A stretch of DNA of 31,353 nt from a virus. Positions 14,591 to 20,528 of the stretch are shown in pieces. The position numbers and the translations under genes are program-made. The stretch covers positions 1 through 31,353 of IMG/VR virus record IMGVR_UViG_3300012359_000042, one strand, 5' to 3'. The notes under the pieces are model-generated. The model had not been told where the DNA came from. It worked only from the letters and a program-made list of their open reading frames with translations, and did no database searches. Each line of letters begins with the position of its first letter. The stretch's first letter is position 1.

Positions 14591-15073
14591 ATGGCCCAGG
14601 ACCACAAAACATCCGCTTACCCGCACCGTTGGGCGTTCATGAACGGCTTCCAGGTCCGTAAGTCGAACGGCCCGTTCCTGGACCGGCTGCGGCTTGTCCA
14701 GACCCCACTGTTCGGTGTGTACCTGCACCGTATCCACCAGCCTGACGTGGACCGCGACCCGCACGACCACCCGTGGCCGTTCATGTCGGTGATCCTGTCA
14801 GGCAGCTACGAAGAGCGAGTTTGGGCGGGCAAGGGCCGGGTCCGCAACGATGTGCACAGTATGGGGTTCCTGCGCCGCCGTGGCTCGGTGCACTTGATGT
14901 CGCAGGGGCGGGCGCACAAGATCACCGAGGTGCGCGGGCAGCTCTGGACGCTGGTGATTACCGGCAGGCGGAGCCGCGACTGGGGATTCTGGACGATAGA
15001 TGGCTTCGTACCCTGGCGCGAATACCTCGGTGGGGATGAGACTGGTGACGAGAAGGCCCTTTGGGGGCCATGA
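14591..15073 (+). CDS. Cupin-like small protein
   Basis: 160 residues. Core motif DPHDHPWPFMSVILSGSYEER (residues 56-76): two His in HDH followed by strands and a Gly turn, as in cupin motif 1; a second His region lies at VHLMSQGRAHKI. The fold likely holds a metal and may act on a sugar or nucleotide substrate; many phages encode this short family with unknown role. AAGGAG is 5 bases upstream of ATG. Confidence 0.75.
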   Translation: MAQDHKTSAYPHRWAFMNGFQVRKSNGPFLDRLRLVQTPLFGVYLHRIHQPDVDRDPHDHPWPFMSVILSGSYEERVWAGKGRVRNDVHSMGFLRRRGSVHLMSQGRAHKITEVRGQLWTLVITGRRSRDWGFWTIDGFVPWREYLGGDETGDEKALWGP

Positions 15074-15085
15074 GAGGAGGTACCC

Positions 15086-15190
15086 ATGCAGCTTGTTTTC
15101 TTCCTTGCCGCTGGTGGGCTGAACATAACTCACCATGTTTGGCATGTGCTGGGGCTTGTCGTCGGCCCGAACATGTACCACCACGCCTGA
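15086..15190 (+). CDS. 34-residue hydrophobic microprotein
   Basis: MQLVFFLAAGGLNITHHVWH, then VLGLVVGPNMYHHA. AGGAGG lies 5 bases before ATG, a strong site for such a short frame. Hydrophobic with four or five His residues; perhaps a short membrane helix. Confidence 0.6.
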   Translation: MQLVFFLAAGGLNITHHVWHVLGLVVGPNMYHHA

Positions 15191-15206
15191 ATCTTTCCTT
15201 CGATCG

Positions 15207-15248
15207 TGAGGCCCCGGCCCTGCTTCCCCTCCCGCATCCGGGGCCTCA
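15207..15248 (+). terminator. Hairpin terminator
   Basis: Perfect 11-base-pair stem TGAGGCCCCGG/CCGGGGCCTCA with a 20-base loop, between a gene end and a new leaderless promoter. No T tract. Confidence 0.65.
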
Positions 15249-15289
15249 CCCCGTATCCGATGACGGTCACTACCTGGCCCGGACCTGGG

Positions 15290-15298
15290 TGGTATACT
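15290..15298 (+). promoter_or_regulatory. Leaderless promoter TGGTATACT
   Basis: TGGTATACTAG, 8 bases between the -10 and ATG 15307. Same element as at 18800, 20514, 23615 and 26678. No Shine-Dalgarno precedes the gene. Confidence 0.8.
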
Positions 15299-15306
15299 AG
15301 GGGAGC

Positions 15307-15486
15307 ATGACCACCGACGACGACACTGGCTGGGAAGACTACGAATCGGACTTCCTTTTCCCGCCCCTGGACGGGCCGCAATGCACCTGCGCCCACGAGG
15401 CCGCCGAACACGGCTACTCCGGCTGCGAAGTCAGCGACTTCGGCGACGGGCCTTGCGACTGCCCCGCCTACTGGGAGCACACGTGA
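15307..15486 (+). CDS. Acidic Cys-rich microprotein
   Basis: 59 residues, very acidic N-terminus (MTTDDDTGWEDYESDF) then five cysteines (CTCAHEAAEHGYSGC...CDC), likely a zinc-binding microdomain. First gene after a leaderless promoter; shares the operon with a winged-helix protein and the VWA protein. Confidence 0.75.
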   Translation: MTTDDDTGWEDYESDFLFPPLDGPQCTCAHEAAEHGYSGCEVSDFGDGPCDCPAYWEHT

Positions 15487-15514
15487 AACAGGCCCTACGC
15501 GAAGGAGATGAATG

Positions 15515-15676
15515 ATGTCCAAGAATCAGCCTCCGGACACGGGCAAGAAAATTCTCACCGAGAAGGCCGACGGCAAGCACAAGCCAGACGCCGGGCCTGT
15601 CCACGGCAACGTGAAAGACGGAAGCTGCGACGAATGCGGCGCTGACGCCATCGGGCAGAAAAACATCAAGAAATGA
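15515..15676 (+). CDS. Lysine-rich microprotein
   Basis: 53 residues from ATG 15515, with AAGGAG 7 bases upstream; ATG 15512 is in another frame. Lys-rich, probably disordered, with one CDEC pair near the C-terminus. Its TGA overlaps the next ATG. Confidence 0.68.
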   Translation: MSKNQPPDTGKKILTEKADGKHKPDAGPVHGNVKDGSCDECGADAIGQKNIKK

Positions 15677-15873
15677 GCCGCGGCGACGACATACTCGCTG
15701 TGCTCCATGAACATCCCAGGGATTCCCGCCAGATCGCTCTCGCCCTGGGCATCGGCGGTTCCAGGGCCGCTGCGGCAAACGTTGCCGGCACGCTCCGGCG
15801 GCTGGAATCCCGCGGCAAAGTGCAGCGCAGGCAGAAGACCGAATACGACACCTGGATCTGGGAGCCCAAATGA
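15673..15873 (+). CDS. Small winged-helix DNA-binding protein
   Basis: 66 residues: ILAVLHEHPRDSRQIALALGI, then AAAANVAGTLRRLESRGKVQ, then RRQKTEYDTWIWEPK. This is the helix / recognition helix / beta-wing order of small winged-helix domains. Likely a regulator of DNA or an adapter for the VWA protein that follows, overlapping by ATGA. Confidence 0.8.
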   Translation: MSRGDDILAVLHEHPRDSRQIALALGIGGSRAAAANVAGTLRRLESRGKVQRRQKTEYDTWIWEPK

Positions 15874-16547
15874 GCAAGACGGCCAAGCTGAAGCGTATCT
15901 ATCACATCCTCATCCTCGACCGCACCGGCTCGATGAACGAACCCGCCGACCCGGGGTCGGAGCAGACCAAGGCCACCGTGGCGACGTCCGGTATCGCCGG
16001 GTACGTCAAGGCACAGAAGGGCGACGGTGTCACGTTCACTGCCTGGCAGTTCGACACTGCCAGCACGGACAAGATCGCCGATCGCGTCGCGTGGTTCAAC
16101 TGGATGTGCGTGCCGCGTGGTGGCACCCCGTTGCTGGATGCCGTCGGCACTGTCATCACGGCCGAATCCGAGCAGATCGAGAAGCTGCCGAAATCCGAGA
16201 AGCCTGACCGCGTGTTCGTGGTCATCGCCACCGACGGCCTGGAGAACGCCTCCCGCGAGTGGAGCAAGGCAGCCGTGGGGAAGCTGATCGGGGACCGTAC
16301 CGCCGACGGCTGGGACGTTGTCTTCATCGGTGCGGACTTCGACGCCTTCAGCGAAGCTGGCAGCTTCGGCGTCAACCGGGGGTCCACACTGTCCACCAAC
16401 ACCGCCAACGCTGGTGCGTACGCCGCGTCGTTCGCCGTGACCACCAACGCGGTGAGGCGCGCCGCTCGTGGCGGGCAGTCGGTGACGTACTCCACCTTGG
16501 AACGTGAGCAGGCCGAGAAGGGCGACGCCAAGACGGGCAATAAGTGA
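15870..16547 (+). CDS. Von Willebrand factor A domain protein
   Basis: 225 residues covering a single VWA domain. MIDAS residues: DRTGSM (17-22), GGTPLLDAV around residue 88, and IATDGLEN around residue 117. After that, VVFIGADFDAF is a typical late VWA strand. These bind a divalent metal and mediate protein contacts. Cytoplasmic, no signal peptide. Common in actinophage genomes, with no known function. Confidence 0.9.
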   Translation: MSKTAKLKRIYHILILDRTGSMNEPADPGSEQTKATVATSGIAGYVKAQKGDGVTFTAWQFDTASTDKIADRVAWFNWMCVPRGGTPLLDAVGTVITAESEQIEKLPKSEKPDRVFVVIATDGLENASREWSKAAVGKLIGDRTADGWDVVFIGADFDAFSEAGSFGVNRGSTLSTNTANAGAYAASFAVTTNAVRRAARGGQSVTYSTLEREQAEKGDAKTGNK

Positions 16548-16552
16548 CAGTC

Positions 16553-16711
16553 ATGCCCAAGACCGCCGATTACGCGCGCCGCAGCCGGTTCGCGGTGTGG
16601 CTGGCGAACCTGGCCCTAAAATTGGCCAGCGAACGGTACCGGAAGATGGTCCGGGGAGCCATCATCTACGGGCTCAAGGCGGCAGCCGAATCCGATAAGG
16701 AGAAACTATGA
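16553..16711 (+). CDS. Small basic amphipathic protein
   Basis: 52 residues, MPKTADYARRSRFAVWLANL followed by ALKLASERYRKMVRGAIIYG and a charged end. Strongly helical and basic; may bind nucleic acid or membrane. No Shine-Dalgarno; ATG follows the VWA stop by 5 bases and its TGA overlaps the next ATG. Confidence 0.62.
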   Translation: MPKTADYARRSRFAVWLANLALKLASERYRKMVRGAIIYGLKAAAESDKEKL

Positions 16712-16959
16712 CAACGGCACGACAGTCATCGTTCTGTGAGCACCACGCCTGTATCTGTGTCGAAGTGATCGCCGACGGCTGGGCGAAGGACACAACCGGG
16801 CACAATGTCACGGTGGACAACAGCAACGCCGGGACCGGCGTGGTGACGGTGCGTAACGCCACCCACCCGGCTGCTGGCCAGGCGACGTTCACCCCGGAAG
16901 AATGGCGGGTGTTCATCGCCGGGGTGAAAAACGGCGAATTCGACCTGCCCCCAGCGTAA
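16708..16959 (+). CDS. DUF397-like protein
   Basis: 83 residues. C-terminal half, VVTVRNATHPAAGQATFTPE then EWRVFIAGVKNGEFDLPP, fits the DUF397 pattern (V.VRDS..P.G..L.FTP.EW.AF..GV..GEFD), a family typical of Streptomyces and relatives, usually beside XRE-type regulators. The N-terminal half with CEHHACIC is unusual and could bind metal. AAGGAG is 6 bases upstream. Confidence 0.8.
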   Translation: MTTARQSSFCEHHACICVEVIADGWAKDTTGHNVTVDNSNAGTGVVTVRNATHPAAGQATFTPEEWRVFIAGVKNGEFDLPPA

Positions 16960-16969
16960 TGTTCAAGTC

Positions 16970-17137
16970 ATGATTGTTCTCCTGACCGACGGCACCACGC
17001 GCACCATTAATGGCGACGAGTTCTCCATCGACGACGCGGGCAACCTAGTCATCACCACACTGTCCGGCGTGTCCGTCGCCGGGTTCGCCCAGGGACATTG
17101 GGCCGCGGTGTACCTCACCAACGAGGTGTCGGTTTGA
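16970..17137 (+). CDS. Small beta-rich protein
   Basis: 55 residues, MIVLLTDGTTRTINGDEFSI followed by DDAGNLVITTLSGVSVAGFA and a short tail. Alternating residues imply a small beta sheet. Shine-Dalgarno is weak. It overlaps the next TTG start by the sequence TTTGA. Confidence 0.66.
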   Translation: MIVLLTDGTTRTINGDEFSIDDAGNLVITTLSGVSVAGFAQGHWAAVYLTNEVSV

Positions 17138-17325
17138 ACCGCGAACTGGTCCTGCTCACGTTCTGCAACTGGGGCGTGCTGACAGACTCCGATGTGAACG
17201 AGGCATGTGACCGTGCCCGGGACAACGCAGGCGTGCGGCAGCGGCTCGTCATCAGCGAGAATTGGTTCGCAGACATCACCTACGAGGACGGCAACTACGT
17301 CCTGACGCAGGGAAGGACGATGTGA
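17134..17325 (+). CDS. Small hypothetical protein, TTG start
   Basis: 63 residues from TTG 17134 with GAGGTG 6 bases upstream; the frame opens at 17098 but that would overlap the previous gene by 40 bases. Sequence LNRELVLLTFCNWGVLTDSD followed by helices and a strand pair. No domain recognised. Confidence 0.62.
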   Translation: MNRELVLLTFCNWGVLTDSDVNEACDRARDNAGVRQRLVISENWFADITYEDGNYVLTQGRTM

Positions 17326-17375
17326 TGAAAGCGAACCTTTACGTCGTGGCCAGGGAGATTGAGGTGACAGCATGA
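17325..17375 (+). CDS. 16-residue relay ORF
   Basis: MKANLYVVAREIEVTA, sharing one base with the previous stop (TGATG) and overlapping the next ATG as ATGA. GAAGGA lies upstream. Plausible as a coupling peptide for the glycoside-hydrolase-like gene; may not be a functional protein. Confidence 0.4.
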   Translation: MKANLYVVAREIEVTA

Positions 17376-18460
17376 AGCCCCCCACCGTCACTGGCCTGTC
17401 ATTCAGCAAGCTCACCTACACCGAAGGTGAGCAGGCAGAGCTGACTGTCACCTACACCCCCGGCATGTCGGACCTAGCTGAATCGTCGGTCTACGAGGCC
17501 ACCGACATGGCAGGCCGCGCGGGGATGCTGGAGATCACGTTCACCGTGGCTGATGGCCGCACCGACCCGGCCGAGACCACCGCTGCTGGTGGCAGCACAT
17601 GGGTGAAGGCTCCTGGCTCCGGCAGTCCAGCCGTGTTCACCGCCACGGCCCCCGGGCCGGGTTCCTATCCGGTCACCGTCACGGTCACCGACACCGCAAC
17701 CGGGCAATCCGCCACCGGCACGGTCGCGCTCACTGTCGCAGCTCCGCCTGGTGCCCCGATGCGGTTCGGCTGCAACCAGAACAGGTACGCCGACGTGTCA
17801 CCCTACGTTGGGCCTATCACTATCCAGCGCAGTTTCAAGGCTCTTTCCCTGGGGTGGCCGGTGATGCCCACCGGTCAGGCGTGCCACTGGTCCATCTATC
17901 CCAAGCATGACGATCTGCTGGCCGGGACGCTAGACGCCCAGATCAAGGCCGCGCTGCACGACGCACCACCCGGAAGCCTGCTGACCGCCTGGCATGAGCC
18001 AGAGCTGCATTCGGGACGTGCCACGGGGCCGACGATGTCCGAGCTGGCCGACATCCACAACTATCTGTTCGCCCTGACTCACGCCACCACGGGCAACGTG
18101 CTAGTTGGCCCGGTGATCACCGCCCACGCGGACGCTGGCTGGTGTGTTAAGGACATGGACTTTTACGGCGTGGACTCCTACGACTGGGCCGGGTTCGCTG
18201 ACCCGGTCAAGGAACTGTCGGACTGGTCGGCGCGGATGCCTCCCGGCCCCCGGGTGGTCGCGGAGACCAACACGTTCAAGCCGGAGAAACGGCCTGCATG
18301 GTTCACCGGCATTTACCAGTGGCTTGCCGCTCACGGCGGTATCGCCATGATGACGTTCTGGAATCCGACCGGCGGCCTGTCAGGACCGTTCCTGCCCGGT
18401 GATACAGCAACGATCGAGACGCTCAACCTGATCGCTACCGCCGCCGCGGTGCCACGATGA
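17372..18460 (+). CDS. Ig-like domain plus glycoside-hydrolase-like barrel
   Basis: 362 residues. Residues 1-130 are a PKD/Ig-like beta sandwich (LTVTYTPGMS, then SYPVTVTVTDTATGQSATGT). Residues 130-362 look like a TIM-barrel glycosidase: SLLTAWHEPELHSG (candidate acid/base Glu), MDFYGVDSYDWAGF, RVVAETNTF (candidate nucleophile Glu) and MMTFWNPTGG, an order seen in clan-A hydrolases. No signal peptide. It might cut host surface or capsule polysaccharide as part of the particle, though it lies among small accessory genes far from the head operon. Confidence 0.8.
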   Translation: MKPPTVTGLSFSKLTYTEGEQAELTVTYTPGMSDLAESSVYEATDMAGRAGMLEITFTVADGRTDPAETTAAGGSTWVKAPGSGSPAVFTATAPGPGSYPVTVTVTDTATGQSATGTVALTVAAPPGAPMRFGCNQNRYADVSPYVGPITIQRSFKALSLGWPVMPTGQACHWSIYPKHDDLLAGTLDAQIKAALHDAPPGSLLTAWHEPELHSGRATGPTMSELADIHNYLFALTHATTGNVLVGPVITAHADAGWCVKDMDFYGVDSYDWAGFADPVKELSDWSARMPPGPRVVAETNTFKPEKRPAWFTGIYQWLAAHGGIAMMTFWNPTGGLSGPFLPGDTATIETLNLIATAAAVPR

Positions 18461-18771
18461 TTCCGGCTGGTTCCTATTACCGCGCGCAGCAGATCGGCGG
18501 TTACTCCGGGCCGGTGGATTGCATCCTCGGCGATGCGACGACGCTTCGCCTGGATGCGCAGCTTCACACTGAGGCGAACGGCAACGGAATGGTCGGGTCG
18601 CTGACCCTGAAGGGTGGCGTGACTCACCTGTTCCACGGTGGTGACACGGTGACGCTTCGGCTGGTTAACACGCTGCCGGCGGGGATGGAACGCAAGTTCG
18701 TGGTGTCCGGCGTGGTGAAGACGTCCCGTGCTGATTTCGCGCAGGTGGGCTCGGTGGGGGGCTGGTTCTGA
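18457..18771 (+). CDS. Beta-rich protein coupled to the hydrolase
   Basis: 104 residues, alternating strands (TTLRLDAQLHTEANGNGM, VGSLTLKGGVTHLFHGGDTV) and ending KTSRADFAQVGSVGGWF. Starts by ATGA overlap with the hydrolase gene, so it is probably its partner, perhaps a small structural or carbohydrate-binding module. No family recognised. Confidence 0.78.
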   Translation: MIPAGSYYRAQQIGGYSGPVDCILGDATTLRLDAQLHTEANGNGMVGSLTLKGGVTHLFHGGDTVTLRLVNTLPAGMERKFVVSGVVKTSRADFAQVGSVGGWF

Positions 18772-18799
18772 GCTTTTACTGTGGGTAGGAATACCCGGG

Positions 18800-18808
18800 T
18801 GGTATACT
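18800..18808 (+). promoter_or_regulatory. Leaderless promoter TGGTATACT
   Basis: TGGTATACTAG with 7 bases to ATG 18816. Immediately preceded by AATACCCGGG, so the -35 region is not obvious; the extended -10 probably suffices. Confidence 0.8.
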
Positions 18809-18815
18809 AGACGGT

Positions 18816-19064
18816 ATGACCACGGTCCTGCGCACCGCGCACACCGCCCGGCACGCGCACCGCTGCGACTCATGCCGCAAGCCCATCCACCCAGGCCAAA
18901 GATACGAACGCATCGCTATCCCGCCCGGTGACATTGGGAACACCGGCTGGCTGCGCTACCGGCAGCACGTCCCGCCAGGTGCCTGCAACTGGGCCGAACC
19001 TGACCACGTGCACACCGCAAATTGCCTTGAATGTGACCAGCTTGCTCTTTTCGAGGAGACCTAA
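18816..19064 (+). CDS. Zinc-finger-like protein
   Basis: 82 residues: CDSCRKPIHPGQRYERIAIP with C-x2-C at 18-21, then HVPPGACNW, and CLECDQL at the end. Two CxxC pairs and two His residues imply a zinc ribbon similar to small phage proteins carrying treble-clef fingers. Leaderless start. Confidence 0.8.
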   Translation: MTTVLRTAHTARHAHRCDSCRKPIHPGQRYERIAIPPGDIGNTGWLRYRQHVPPGACNWAEPDHVHTANCLECDQLALFEET

Positions 19065-19276
19065 TGGCTGAAACCGAATGGTCCCTGCTCGGCATGCAAC
19101 TCGTCCCGCCTGACGACTCCGACAATGACCTGGAACAGCCCCTCGAAGCCGTCACCATCGTCAAAGGCTTCGACTCAGATGGCAACATCGCCTGGTGGCT
19201 GGCCAGCACGCCTGACCTTAATGTCATGGAGAAAACAGGCATGCTGCACTGGGCGCTCGGGAAGATTGAGACATGA
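19064..19276 (+). CDS. Small acidic hypothetical protein
   Basis: 70 residues, MAETEWSLLGMQLVPPDDSD followed by EAVTIVKGFDSDGNIAWWLA and a helical end. Starts within the previous TAATG. Beta-rich centre. No family recognised. Confidence 0.76.
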   Translation: MAETEWSLLGMQLVPPDDSDNDLEQPLEAVTIVKGFDSDGNIAWWLASTPDLNVMEKTGMLHWALGKIET

Positions 19277-19584
19277 GCGGTCTCACCAGGCATGAACATG
19301 CACGCCTGCGCGCGGCTATTAATGCGGTGGCGGGGGCACCGTCAGGAGTGCCGCGATCGTTCGCGGCTCACGCTGACGGCCAGATCGACATGCTTGACAT
19401 TGAGAGCGCAGTACGGCTGGCCGGGGTCAGCGCGGCGGCCTCAGCAGGTTACGACATCATGACCGATGACGGTGTGCCGCCGGAAACAGCCTGGAAAATG
19501 GCCCTCAGCGCAGAACGGGACGGAAAAAACCCGGAAGCATTCGCCCGGCACCTCGTTTCGCTGCGCAAGGCGTTGCGGTCATGA
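19273..19584 (+). CDS. Alpha-helical hypothetical protein
   Basis: 103 residues, Ala/Arg-rich helices (MSGLTRHEHARLRAAINAVA and ESAVRLAGVSAAASAGYDIM). ATGA overlaps with both neighbours. The GVPPETAWKMALSAERD segment suggests a helical hairpin. No domain recognised. Confidence 0.78.
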   Translation: MSGLTRHEHARLRAAINAVAGAPSGVPRSFAAHADGQIDMLDIESAVRLAGVSAAASAGYDIMTDDGVPPETAWKMALSAERDGKNPEAFARHLVSLRKALRS

Positions 19585-19799
19585 GCTGCGGCATGCCCTG
19601 CTGGGCCTGCGGGCGGCCTATCCCCCCCGAGCGCCACAATTTCCCTGAGATTCAGCGGGTGTTCTGCGGTGACACCTGCCGGGCGAACTTCACCCCGCCT
19701 GGTTATGACATCGAGGAAGCACGCCGTCGTATCGGTGATTGTTCGTTTTGCCGTGGGGAAGGCTGTGTCGAATGCGACCCGGAAACGGACTGGAAGTAG
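19581..19799 (+). CDS. Double zinc-knuckle protein
   Basis: 72 residues with CWACGRPIPPERHNF, then VFCGDTCRANF (a Cys-x2-Cys and a Cys-x3-Cys giving a treble-clef-like site), then CSFCRGEGCVEC, a second site. Typical of small phage zinc proteins with an HNH-like N-terminal knuckle but lacking the catalytic His-Asn-His. Confidence 0.78.
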   Translation: MSCGMPCWACGRPIPPERHNFPEIQRVFCGDTCRANFTPPGYDIEEARRRIGDCSFCRGEGCVECDPETDWK

Positions 19800-19857
19800 T
19801 ATGCCAGAGTGCCTATCAAGTCGAAGAACAAGCACAAAGGAGTAGTGAGAAAAAAAA

Positions 19858-19977
19858 ATGAAGTCATTCAGTAACGGGAACAGCGTCGGCGCGGCCACTG
19901 AGGCTCAGACCAACCCATCCTCGCTGACGATCACGGGCGTTTCACTCGGCGGCGAACACCAGCTCCGCGAGATCTAG
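19858..19977 (+). CDS. 39-residue microprotein after an A9 tract
   Basis: MKSFSNGNSVGAATEAQTNP then SSLTITGVSLGGEHQLREI. AAAGGAG lies 15 bases upstream, too far for a usual site, but the gap is an unbroken run of nine A (19850-19858), a possible ribosome standby site or slip site. A competing GTG frame at 19809-19874 encodes a basic 21-residue peptide. Confidence 0.5.
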   Translation: MKSFSNGNSVGAATEAQTNPSSLTITGVSLGGEHQLREI

Positions 19978-19978
19978 G

Positions 19979-20051
19979 TCTGGGTGGCGGGACTCGAACC
20001 CGCGTTTACCAGATCCCAAATCTGGTGGCCTTGCCGCTGGCCCACACCCAG
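19979..20051 (-). tRNA. tRNA-Pro (anticodon UGG)
   Basis: On the minus strand: acceptor CTGGGTG paired to CACCCAG, D stem GGCC/GGCC, anticodon stem CCAGA/TCTGG around TTTGGGA (anticodon TGG), T stem GCGGG/CCCGC around TTCGAGT, discriminator A. All four arms pair perfectly. CCA is not encoded (ACC follows). It lies opposite to the surrounding genes, with its own minus-strand promoter element. Confidence 0.95.
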
Positions 20052-20095
20052 GTGGCGGGGTGTGGGCGGGACGGTCGGGCACCAGACATGGCGGT

Positions 20096-20104
20096 ACCAT
20101 ACCA
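20096..20104 (-). promoter_or_regulatory. Promoter element for tRNA-Pro (TGGTATGGT)
   Basis: Minus-strand GTGTGGTATGGT resembles the plus-strand GTGTGGTATACT element, 44 bases upstream of the tRNA 5' end. Suggests the same polymerase recognition for the tRNA. Confidence 0.5.
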
Positions 20105-20210
20105 CACGTGGGGGGTGCGGCCCTCGCCGCGGTTGCGGCAAAAGTGACGTTTCGCACTGACAGGGCAGGTCACACCCACCCCCCCGCCTAAGGAGAGCGA
20201 TAATAACGCC

Positions 20211-20501
20211 ATGAATGACGGAACTTCCTGCTGCGGTGCCGGTGTCGTCGTCACCACGCATCAGCCGATCTCCTGGCACACCTGCTCGGGCTGTGGTTCC
20301 TTTGTCACGGCGAACGGGACGTTCATCGCATACGACACCACCACCAGCCACGCCCGGCACTTCAATCCTGATATGGGGTGCCGGGCGTGCGCGACACGAC
20401 CCTGGTTTCAGCAGGGTGATGCGCAGTGCCGGTGCGGACAGTCGGTCGAGTGGATCGAGCAGCGTGGCACCTGGTACTGCCGGGCCGGTCACCGCATTTG
20501 A
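20211..20501 (+). CDS. Cys-rich zinc protein
   Basis: 96 residues with SCCGAG, HTCSGCGSF, GCRACAT, CRCGQ and YCRAGH: at least two zinc sites (CxxC pairs at about 26-29 and 58-61, then C-x-C and C-x3-H). AAGGAG is 15 bases upstream. The frame at 20215 is a shadow. No named family. Confidence 0.75.
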   Translation: MNDGTSCCGAGVVVTTHQPISWHTCSGCGSFVTANGTFIAYDTTTSHARHFNPDMGCRACATRPWFQQGDAQCRCGQSVEWIEQRGTWYCRAGHRI

Positions 20502-20513
20502 CTAGCCGGTGAG

Positions 20514-20522
20514 TGGTATACT
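20514..20522 (+). promoter_or_regulatory. Leaderless promoter TGGTATACT
   Basis: TGGTATACTAG, 6 bases before ATG 20529 of the intein-containing nucleotidyltransferase. No Shine-Dalgarno. Confidence 0.82.
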
Positions 20523-20528
20523 AGATAG

